The position numbers and the translations under genes were made by a program. From Myoxocephalus aenaeus (lineage: Eukaryota > Chordata > Actinopteri > Perciformes > Cottidae): 64,000 bases of DNA. The notes beneath the pieces were generated by a model that worked only from the letters and a program-made list of their open reading frames with translations, was not told where the DNA came from and did not search any database. The first letter of the stretch is position 1. Each line of letters opens with the position of its first letter. Below are positions 1 through 11,597 of the stretch, piece after piece. The DNA lies in the NCBI GenBank assembly GCA_038501785.1, contig JBAMJR010000152.1, positions 610,001 through 674,000 on the forward strand, in the 5' to 3' direction.

Positions 1-1361
1 AACTAATTATTCTGTTATTATGTTCTATCTAGTCTTCTAGTAAACATTTATTAGAACAGTTAAGATTAAATATCTCTTCATTGATAGCCTCTTAGTTTAA
101 AAAAAAAAATATAATTACACAGGTTTTGTCCAGAAATATGTTCATATTCTTGTATTATGTCTGTGCGTTGAAAATACTTTCTGTTAGTTACAGGTTTGAA
201 AGAAATGTGAAAGAAGACCAAAAAAAAACCATTTAACTAAAACACACGTGATGAATGGTTTCCTGTCTGGTAAACACATAAGCACACAGCTCCTTTTTCA
301 GCTCACCTGTATTTACTCAAGGTGGAGACATCAAGCGCTCCGTTACACTGTCTGTTTGTGAGATATTGTGCAAACACACAGAAATATTTAGCGGTTAGGT
401 GTCTCGCTGGAAGGAAGGAAACCAACATCCCACTTAAAAAAAAAGTAACACGTTTGACTTCCTGCTCTGTTTTCTCGTTGAAGTTGAAGACGTTTATTTA
501 AGAGGATTAGAAAAAGCAACGACTTTATGTTCAACCAGTTTATTTAGAGTTCATTACACAGAAGGTATCGTTTATTTTCTTCTCCTAAAAACATTTATCC
601 GTCAACTTATTTCAGCTCTTTCTGGTATTGATCCATTTCATTTGATTAATCCTTAAAAACAAACACACACATTACTTTTAAAACTACCGTTCCTTTCACC
701 TGAATTTTGTTTAATCTAAAAGATTTCTTTTTTTAAACTATAAAAAAATATGTTTTTCTTGTAGGATTTCGTCGCTTAACGTCTTGAAAATGCTTTAAAA
801 TAATATTTTGTTTGGATATATATATAAAACCTGTTCACAGTAAAACGTAGTGAGTTAAAAACAAAAACTAAATTAATATTTTTTTCCATTCAAACAGTTT
901 CACAACCCAAAAGAACAACGACACACAAAAAGAAAACAACAAGAAATATTAGAAACACGTCTGTACGTGGCACTAAAAATTAAAAAAAATATACCAAAAA
1001 AACACCCTTTGTTCTATTGTGGAGACGACAAACAAAAAACAGTTGCATAATTATAGAAACGATTAGCTTCACTGTGAAAAGTAAATAAGAAAACCCCAAA
1101 TCTGGGAAGTTTAAGTTGGATCTGTTGGCGTTAAAACCTGCGTCGCTTCACACGGATTCAGTCACAGAAACGTAAATCATTTAACGTGTAAAAGTTCTTC
1201 CTCCGGCTAAACGCTGGCGGCTCTTGAGTCAAGAACTCTGTCGCTTTTATTTTGGTGATTGACGAAGATTAAAAAAAAGAAATAACGACAAAATAAATGA
1301 GGAAACAGTTGGACACACAATTAATAAATTCACGTAATAAATCGGGCGAAAAGCAACAATA
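1..1361. other. AT-rich region downstream of arsi, no gene seen
   Basis: No coding frame with splice sites or codon structure was found here. The sequence is AT-rich, with many short homopolymer runs. It lies beyond the 3' end of arsi and may include distal 3'UTR of that minus-strand gene, because TTTATT strings (AATAAA-like signals on the minus strand) are frequent. None can be singled out as the used poly(A) site. Confidence 0.5.
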
Positions 1362-2118
1362 AAGAAAACCACCTTTATAACTGGAGCAGGCAGGAATTTA
1401 AAGGGCCAGTTCACACAAAAAGGTAAATTAATTAACCTTTTAGGTATTTAAGTAAATTAAATTAGAATTAAACACATAGTTTTTTTCGATGACTGAAGGA
1501 GCTAATGAGCGAGACTTCTTATATACTTTATTGTTTTTAGTTTTTTTTTTACCTCTGTGCAGAACTTTGGAGGCATAAAAGAAATTTGGTGGTATAAAAC
1601 TTGACACCCGACCTAAAAACCCGACCTAAAAAGTTAAAAATAAAAACATTAGCTGTCGTTATTCAGGAAACACATAATATCTTGTGATTTTGAGGTGTAC
1701 CGGTCCTTTAAAAGTCAACCAACAAAAGAAAACCACCTTTATAACTGGAGCAGACAGGAATTTAAAGGGCCAGTTCACAAAGGAAATTTCGTAGTAAATT
1801 AAATTAGAGTTAAACACATTGTTTTTTCGATGACTGAAGGAGCTAATGAGCGAGACGTCTTATATACTTTATTGTTTTTATTTATTTTTTTACCTCTGTG
1901 CAGAACTTTGGAGGCATAAAAGAAATTTGGAGGTATAAAACTTGACAATTAACTATGAAGTCTTTGTTGTTATTTGATAATCGCTTACGAATAAAGTAGA
2001 AATTGACAACTTAACCCGACCTAAAAAGTTAAAAATAAAAACATTAGCTGTCGTTATTCAGTAAACACATAATATCTTGTGATTTTGAGGTGTACCGGCC
2101 CTTTAAAAGTCAACCAAC
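1362..2118. mobile_element. Tandemly duplicated MITE-like element (two copies)
   Basis: Two direct copies, about 1362-1723 and 1724-2118, share long stretches, for example the block with CTTTATAACTGGAGCAG and the block with CACATAATATCTTGTGATTT. Inside each copy, TTTAAAGGGCCAGTTCA on the left is matched by an imperfect inverse (TGTACCGGTCCTTTAAAA, or ...CGGCCC... in copy 2) on the right, as in a small terminal-inverted-repeat element. Copy 2 carries about 30-70 bp of extra sequence near 1945-2015. No transposase is present. The pair sits just downstream of the arsi stop and may be in its 3'UTR. Confidence 0.6.
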
Positions 2119-2296
2119 AGCCTCAGATGTCGAAGTTCTCGCCGATCCAAATGGACTTTTCCCGCCTCGCCTCGCGTCGCCGATCTCGGGGCGAGATCTC
2201 GTGACCCGTTGGCGCGAAGCCAAGTGAGAGGAACCAGAAAGCGGTTCCCCACCCGGTTCCCGCCTAGTTTCTTCTCTACGGAAGCGAAGACGCGCC

Positions 2297-2725
2297 TCAG
2301 ATCCGATTGGACATCATCCCGGTGTTGAGCTTCAGGAAGAAGTTCTTGAGCTTGCACACCGGGCAGCGCGGCTTCTTCCTCTTCTTCTTGCCGCTGCGGC
2401 CCTTCTTGTAGACCCCGTGGTATTTCCCTTCCTCCTCCTCGTCTTCCTCGTCGTCCACCCAGGGCGCCCAGGCGCCGCCGCGCCGGCCGGGGTCGGCGCG
2501 CGGGTCGTCCGGCGGGAAGTACACCGGCACGGCGGTCCGGTTGTAGGAGGCCAGCCGGGCCATCAGCCGCCGCACCACGTCGGGCCTCCGCTCCGCCAGG
2601 TCCCGGCGCTCGCACGGGTCGGCCGTGATGTTGAACAGCCACACGTTCTTGAGCGCGGAGGACGCGGGGAACAGCGGCACGCCGCGCTCGAGGATCCACC
2701 AGCGACCGGGGAGGGTGGGAAGCAC
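2297..2725 (-). CDS. arsi: arsi last coding exon
   Basis: It starts after TTTGCTCCCCAG with VLPTLPGRWWILERG and continues with NVWLFNITADPCERRDLAER, RPDVVRRLMARLASYNRTAV and the PVYFPPDDPRAD block. It then runs through GGAWAPWVDD, an acidic run, a Lys/Arg-rich stretch and KLKNFFLKLNTGMMSNRI, then the stop at 2297. The basic tail and the final Arg-Ile resemble ARSI. NIT and NRT are N-glycosylation sequons. Confidence 0.93.
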   Translation of the reverse strand: MLPTLPGRWWILERGVPLFPASSALKNVWLFNITADPCERRDLAERRPDVVRRLMARLASYNRTAVPVYFPPDDPRADPGRRGGAWAPWVDDEEDEEEEGKYHGVYKKGRSGKKKRKKPRCPVCKLKNFFLKLNTGMMSNRI

Positions 2726-5700
2726 CTGGGGAGCAAAGACCAGCAGTTTTACACATACAAACCCTTTTCCATGACTGTAAACCAGATTTTCATGACTTTA
2801 AACCAGATTTCTATGACTTTAAACCAAATTTCCATGACTTTCAACCAGATTTCCATGACTTTCAACCAAATTTCCATAACTTTAAACCAAATTTCCATGA
2901 CTTTCAACCAGATTTCCATGACTTTAAACCAAATTTCCATAACTTTAAACCAAATTTCCATGACTTTCAACCAAATTTCCATGACTTTCAACCAAATTTC
3001 CATAACTTTAAACCAAATTTCCATGACTTTCAACCAGATTTCCATGACTTTAAACCAAATTTCCATGACTTTAAACCAAATTTCCATGACTTTCAACCAG
3101 ATTTCCATGACTTTAAACCAAATTTCCATGACTTTAAACCAAATTTCCATAACTTTAAACCAAATTTCCATGACTTTTAACCAAATTTCTATGACTTTAA
3201 ACCAAATTTTCATGACTTTTCCATGACTTTAAACCCAATTTCCATGACTTTAAACCAAATTTCCATGACTTTCAACCAGATTTCTATGATTTTAAACCAA
3301 ATTTCCATGACTTTGAACCAAATTTCCATGACTTTAAACCAAATTTTCACGACTTTAAACCAAATTTCTATGACTTTAAACCAAATGTCCATGACTTTAA
3401 ACCAAATGTCCATGACTTAGACCAAATTTCCATGACTTTAAACCACATTTCCATGACTATTCCATGACTTTAAACCACATTTCTATGACTTTAAACAAAA
3501 TTTCCATGACTTTCAACCAGATTTCTATGATTTTAAACCAAATTTCCATGACTTTGAACCAAATTTCCATGACTTTAAACCAAATTTCCATGACTTTAAA
3601 GCAAATTTCAATGACTTTAAACCAAATTTCTATGACTTTAAACCAAATGTCCATGACTTTAAACCAAATGTCCATGACTTTAAACCAAATGTCCATGACT
3701 TTAAACCACATTTCTATGACTTTAAAGCAAATTTCCATGACTTTAAACAAAAATTTTAAACCAAATTTCCATGACTTTAAACCAAATTTCCATGACTTTA
3801 AACTAAATTTGATAGAAAGAACAATGAATGAATGAATGAATAATGAATGAATATATACTTTATTAATCCCCGAGGGGAAATTTGTTTTCCAAAACTTTTG
3901 GGATTTTATTCTTTTCAAGGACTTTTCTGCGGGTTCTGAATCCGCTGCGGTACCTGCGGCGGGACCCAGTCTCCGTGACCCGGGTCTCCCGTCAGCAGCT
4001 TCCAGTCTCCCACTCGGATGGCCGCCTGGACCGACGCGTCCCACGGCGCCTCGGGCGACCGCTCGGCCGACCGGGACGCGTTACGGTACCTTAAACGCGA
4101 CCCGAGCCACGTGCCGTTGGATCGAGGCGGTCGAGACCGCGACAGGTTCTGGTTCTGGGACGTGTTCCGCCTGGACTTTGACTTGAGGCGCGACGGGACC
4201 TGAGATCGAGGGAGAGACATTGAAGACACCGGCGGAGCGCCGCTGGAGTAGAACTTGGGACGTGGATTGTGTCGCGGCGGCTGGACTCTGGTCTTGGGTT
4301 TGGGTTTAGGCTCCATCTTGGCTTTGGGTTTGGTTTTAGGCTCCATCTTGGCTTTGGGTTTGGTTTTAGGCCCGGCAGCGGGACGGGGAAAACGTCCTTG
4401 GTGGTTTCTTGGTGGTCTTCAACCTGAACGCTGACTTCTGCTTTGGTTTCTGCTTCCTCATCTTCTTCTTCTGGATCTTCTTCTTCTTCTTTGGTTTCTT
4501 TGGGCCTTTCAAGAAAACACACAAAGTTAAATTAAGTTAAGTTAACGTCCTTTAACCGTTTACCGTTAGATTCCTTTCATTCCTATTTTAGTTTGCTTAG
4601 TTGTAAAAGTCTCCCTCCATCCTTCCTTTCCATGTTTCCTTTTCTCTTTACTTCCTCCCTCCTTCATTTTCAGCTTCGACTTTTTTAAATAGCTTCATCT
4701 TTCATTCCTTGTGTTTACTTCTCCTCCGCCTCGCTCCTTCCTTCCTTTTCTTATAGTCCCGCTCTGCAACTCTGATGTAGGAATCCTCAGCCTGTGGTTT
4801 GTGTGTATTATTAACAGTAAAAACACACAAACACAGCCGAGGCTCGACAGCATTAGTCTTGGTCATAAAGCGAAGTATTAGGTTATAAAACCTGATGATG
4901 ATGATGATGATGATGACATTTTGGGGGTGAACCAAAGCGGAAAAAATAAATATGTTGAGATATAAATACTGTATATTTGCATGTATCACAATAATAGTCG
5001 CAAAAAGTCAGAAATGTCCTTCTTTTCTGTTTTTAAATCATGTTAAACTGACTATCTTTGGGTTTTGGGACATTTGACAAACCAAACTATGAATAAATGT
5101 GTCTAGAAAATAACCGTTTGTTCGCTGACCTCCGACGTTGACTAAGCCTGAGGCGTTTTATTCGGGTAGTTAGTTACCGGAGGCGGCGGGCTTCCCGGCG
5201 TCCCAGCTGGCGGTCGGAGCGTGAGCCCTGTGCAGCGGGTCGATGTTGTGCAGGATCTCCTGCCGAGGCGACTCCCGGCCCTCGCTGATGGCGGGCCAGA
5301 CGTCGAACCCGTCCAGGCCGACGCTCTGAGGAGGGAACAAACAGAATGATGCTCATGTGGAGCGACGAGAGCTCTCTGGATACCAGCACATTTCCTTTGG
5401 ACAGAGAGGTTCTGCGTGAGTCATTGTGATCTGGACCGGAGCCAAAATGGCCGAAGCCAAAAGGAACCCACTCGCCAACAACCCTCTTTGTGAGCTGAAC
5501 AGACTGGAGCACTTATCATCTCAAGATAGTAAACAAAGACAGTTTCACTGGAGCGCCGAGACCCGAAACTTGAGCCGAGCCCAAGGCCGAAATACTGATA
5601 CGGATCCCAAATACTGCAGTAATAAAATGTCCAGCAGCGCTCTCTCTCCTCGGTATTCTCCCTTTAAAAGACGTACAACATACACGTTACACGCGGGGGC

Positions 5701-8700
5701 GAAAGCACGCGCTGCTTCGCTTGACCTTCACTGACCTTGCTGGCGTTCCCTCCGGCCAGCCCCACCAGGGTGGGGAACCAGTCGGTGATGTGCATGAGGG
5801 CTTTGGAGACGCGCCTCCGGCGCCGCAGCAGCGGGCTGTGAACAAACCCCACGCCGCGGACGCCACCTTCCCAGTACGTGCCCTGGAAACCAGAACGAAA
5901 AGTCAGGGAGCAAAGTCACGGCGTTCCCTTTCCCCTCAGAGAGCAGAGATCTGTCACTCTTTGTTTAAGTAAAGATGGTTTCTTTGTAACGTTTCAACAA
6001 CGACTCATGAACACACGTATTCTCAGCGTTATTTGGTTGAATGTTAGTTCAAAGATAATTAGTCAAACTAAATAAATAATGAATACAAATACAAATGTAC
6101 ACAACTCATTGTTGTGTTGCAAATGTGAAGCGACAACATACACCGAGTTACCTTGTTTAAACAGCAGCATTTATAGATACAGGTAAAGCAATATTACATG
6201 TAAAAAATGCACAATATATACAAGAAAATAGAATAATATTAAATTAGCAAAACAAAATAATAGTGCAAAGATCTAAACAAACAAACAACAGATAATACTA
6301 AGCCAAGATGAGAAAAAAGCAAATCAAATAATATATATATATTATAATATTTGTTATAATATAATATATATATATAAAATAATATATATATTATAATATT
6401 TGTAATAATATTATAATATATATGTTATATTATATATTATAATATATATAATATTATTACAAATATTATAATTATATATAATATTATAGTATATTATTAC
6501 AAATATTATAATATATATTATAATATTTTTTATAATATATATATATAAAATAATATATATATATTATAATATTTCTAATAATATTATATACTATAATATA
6601 TATATTATATCATATATTATAATATATATATATATATAATATTATTACAAATATTATTATATATATATATAATTATATTTGTGTTATATATAATATTTTT
6701 GTCATCATGTGTGACTGTTTGCCAACGTTGAGGACGAATGTTTCTTTAAAAGTCTCATACTTATAGGTATGAATTCTTCCTTATTTGGCACAAAAAATGC
6801 TATAAACACAACGATTGCTGAATTAATCCATAAACAAAACTCTGTTATTCTTAGATATTTACCACTTGTTGGTGTTAGAAAAAGAAAAGGCCGCGTTGTT
6901 ACCAAAATAAGAGTTCCTCTCCGCGGTCTAGAGTGCACATGTGGAAACATACGCGGGTCACCGCGAGGTCACCGGTACCTTTCGGCCCCTCAGCGGCCAG
7001 TTGCTCCCTCCCGTGAACGGCTGGGCGCCGTTGTCGGTGGAGTAGACGATGACGCTGTTCCGGTAGAAGCCGTACTTCCTGAGCGCGTAGGTGACGTTCC
7101 GGACCGCCTCGTCCACCGTGGACACCATGGCGGCGAACTTCCTCCTGTTGACGTTGGCCATGTCCCGGTACGGGTAGATGTAGGACTTGGGGGTCTGCAG
7201 AGGAGTGTGGACGGCCTGCAGGGGACACGAGTCTTTTTACTGCTTATTTATAACCGTTATTGCTATTTATGTTGTATTTATTGGTGCAGAACTCAACGTA
7301 ATAGGATAAGAGATAAGATATTCCTTTATTAGTCCCACAGGATTACAGCAGCAGACGGGTAAAGTGCACACAAGAGACATATAGTAAAATAAAATAAAAA
7401 ACAAGTAATATAAATAAACAGTAAAACAGTTATAAAAAACAGTAAAGAATCCACAATAATAATAGTAATGCATGCGTTCATGAAACAAGCCAAACTAAAC
7501 AAGGGGAAGTAATTATTATAACAATAATAATCATAATATCGTGCAGTTACCGCGATTTAATTTAGTGAAATAACAAAATGTTCCAGGAGAAATCTGTTAA
7601 ATGACACAAGATTTATGGGAGAAAGTTGATAAAAAACTAAAACTGATCCTTTTTTTTGTTGTTGTTGTTGCTTTTCAAAGTAAAATGCACACGTTTTTGA
7701 ACATTTCCTTCTTTAAAACGATTAACTTCTTGTTAAAACTATGAATATTATAAGATCAGCTGTTTTTAATTTAAAGAAAAAATGCATTTATTTTTACTGT
7801 ACATATGCTAAATTAACTGTGTGATAGCTTTTTGTTTCTGCATTTGTGTTCCGCCAACTCGCTTTCGTCATCGCAGTCTTTTCCTACATTTCCCAGAATG
7901 CTCACGGTGCTTAAGTTTGACTTTTCATTTATTTTCCCGAGCCGATACCTGGAGGGAGAGCAGCAGGAAGAGCGGGCGCTCCGCGGGGTCGTGGCTCTGC
8001 AGGATCTTGCGGGCCCTCTGCGTGAACAGCGTGGTGGAGTACCTCCCCTCGTGGCCCCAGGCCACGGCCTCGTCCTCGTGGAGGTCGTACCCGCACAACC
8101 CCGGCCCGTCACACGACCCGTAACTGTGGACCGATGGAGATGTGGGGGTTACAGACACAGACAACTAGCAGGCCTGGTTCATTGATAATAATAAAGATAT
8201 TAAAAAAATTATTATAATAATTACACATAAAACAAAAATAATTACATTTTACATTTTAAAATGTGTAATTAAATAAAAAATAAATATATATATATTTTTT
8301 TAAATAAATAAATAAAATAAAAAACAACAAAAATATACGGTAATATAAAAATATAATTATAGATATAGACGATCACAGAAAACAACTATCAGACCTGGTT
8401 CATTAATAATATATATATATATATTTTTTTTTTATAATAATAATTACACATAAAACAAAAATAATAACATTTAAAATTTTGAAATGTGTAATTAAATACA
8501 AAATACATATATATGTTTGTTTAAATATAAATAAATAAATAAAATATGACAAAAATATAATATAAAAATATCAGGCCTGGTTCATAAAAATAAATTGTGT
8601 AAATAATAATAAAAAATAAATAAACAAAATAATGTTAGACATAAAACAAAAACACAAAAAATTATATATATATATATAACTAAATATTAATATAAATAAT

Positions 8701-10877
8701 AATGAAAAAAATAAATATATGAATACAAATACAAATTTAATAAAATGTGCTTTTACCTGTAGTAATCCACGCTTCCTGTTAAAGAACCAAAGAAACTGTC
8801 GAACCCCTTTCTGGTGGGCAGGCACGCCTTCCTGGAGGAAAGAGAGTGAACTGAGCATCAGATTTCTATCAAACTGTTCTACAAAAGCACATTTCCCCTA
8901 CATTTCTTTGTGTATCGTGAAAAACAAATCTCAATATGAACGCTTAGTTGAGTTGTCTAGGTTATTGTGAGGTTGTTAGATGTCGTCCATCCACCCGTGA
9001 AGCCTCCACCTCACCTGTAGAAGCCCAGGTGCCACTTGCCCACCATGTGCGTGGCGTAGCCGGCCTCGCGGAGCCGCTCGGGCAGCGTGTCCATGCGTGA
9101 AGGCAGACAGCTGGGCTGGCTGGGTCTGATGATGGAGTGCTGCAGTCCCGTGTGGATCTGATATCTGGAGAGAAACAAGCAAACAGACTTGTTCTTTCTA
9201 TCAGATTAACATCAATAATCTGATTATTAATTCTCTTTTCTGTCATTTTCTGTCATCTGTCCGTCTTCACTTTTAGTGATTCTTTAATTCTTTTTTTCGC
9301 ATGTTGTTTGTATCGACCAACAACTAAGATTAGATTAGATATGATATTTTAGATATTCCTTTATTAGTCCCGCAGTGGGTTAATTTGCAGGATTACAGCA
9401 GCAAACGGGTAAAGTGCACACAAGAGACATAGTACAAATAAAAAGAACAGTGATAAAAAAACAGTAAAGAATGCACAATAACAATATTATATATACAGAC
9501 AGAATAAAATGTATTTATATTGCACAGTTGAGGTGATTAAAGTGACCAAAGTGATTGAAGTCTTAATTTTTTTGTGATCTACTGCGAGCTCAGCTGGTTG
9601 TGCAGCCTGGCAGCAGCAGGAAGGAAGGACTTGCTGGTACTAACAGTCACAGCATGCCGTGAAAAGATATTAAACAATTATTCCTAACAATCTGACGATG
9701 ACACAAGAGACGTGATCGTATAAAATCAGTGTTGAAACTGATCAATTAGCTATTTGACAGACAGTTTTGTCATTTTTTTTATGTTTCAGCGACTAAAATG
9801 CGCCAAGTTTGCTCTTTTTCCTTCATTTTAAACGTGTAAATTGAACACTTTTGGACTATAAAATCCAGATAAAATCCTCTGCAGCCCTAAAACAAACCCC
9901 ACTGCCGCCCAGCGTCATGCCAACACGTGTTGCCATCGGTAAAGACACAACCACACGAATGTTTCGGCAACGCGACGACAAACATTTCCCCCCTCAAAGA
10001 CAAAAGGGCGTGGCCCAGGTGAAGGTGGCCGGCGTACCTGCCGGTGATGAGCTGGCTGCGTGACGGCGTGCAGATGGGCTGGACGTAGTAGTTCTCCAGC
10101 GTCACGCCCTCGGCCGCCAGCTTGTCCAGCGTGGGCGTCTTGATGGTGGGGTTGTGGTAGCCGACGTCGTTGAAGCCCTGAAAGACACGAGAGAGTTCAC
10201 GTGGGACGGTGTCAGGTTACAGGTTACGGTTCGCAGAAAAAGTCAAAGTCATTATTTGTCAATTTCTTCCCACATGTCCAACATAAAGTGAATACAGATA
10301 ATAATAATAATGAAGTGCAAAATAGATATATTAAGAAAACGATTCGTAACGATCAACATTTAAACAATGAGTACTTTGAGTACTTTGAATACTTTGAATA
10401 CTTTTTCTGCGTGATACTCGTCTCCCGGATAGTGACGGACCTTCTTAATATTTCCCGACACAAATGGATAGGATATGTACTTTATTGTGGCAGCAGCAGT
10501 CAGAGTTACATAGAAGACATTTGAGAAAATGTAATAATAAAAGTGCAAAAATGCAAAGTATATGAAGTGTGTAAATAAATATAGTATATACAGTGAAAGC
10601 GGTGCTGGGGTTTGTTGGAAGAATGCATCGTTAATAAACCGATACTCAGATTTTGAGGCTGTTACAGGTATTTTTTGGGGAGTTTATTACATTTATGTAA
10701 ATCGATGTTATTGTTTTTTAGCTCATACGTTTGTTTGTGCAGGATTTAGTTCAATCAACTGATTTATCATTAAGAGTTTTTAATTTTTCCTTCCCTAATA
10801 ATTCCCTTGAAATAAGATTTTCTGTCCTGTTTTACTGCTATGTCTATTCTTATGTAAACATTATCATTTAACATAAG

Positions 10878-10925
<48 letters not shown>

Positions 10926-11521
10926 GATTTCATTTATACAGCGCTTTTCATGGTACTCAAAAGACACTTTACACAACATTTTTAAATCATCCTAAAAGCT
11001 ATACAATAAAAAATAAATAAAATACTTTATGGAAGTTAAGATGGAACTTAAACATACACAGTCTGAACAATCAGTATTAAGTGTTTCAGAAGTCAAACTA
11101 ACACAAATGCTAAATAGAATAGCAATAAAAGGTAAATATAGTAAAAAAATAATAATAATAAAAAAATAATAAAATTCAACTAAAATAAAAAAAGTTAATT
11201 AAAACATAAGATTTAAAAACAAGTGTTTCAGAAGTAATGCAGACGATATATCAAAAGTAATATGGTGCATGACGTTGTGAGACATATTGGCAATGATATT
11301 GAAAAGTAATAAAAAGTATAATACACACATGATATATTGCAAAGTAATATTGCACAATAATGAAAAAGTAATATTACGTATGATACAGATCTTATTGTTC
11401 TTTGGGTTATTATTAATAATAATAAACTGTATTATTAATACTTATCAGGTGTCGAAGTCGGATTAATATCTGGCTGCTATGCAGAAGTGAAATAATCAAA
11501 GAATGATTTAAGAAGAGACAC

Positions 11522-11597
<76 letters not shown>

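Noticed and set aside
2417..4044. Frames with MTLNQIS or MEIWFKV heptads
   Set aside because: The 21-bp unit has no stop in these frames. They overlap the arsi intron and last exon and carry no independent signal.
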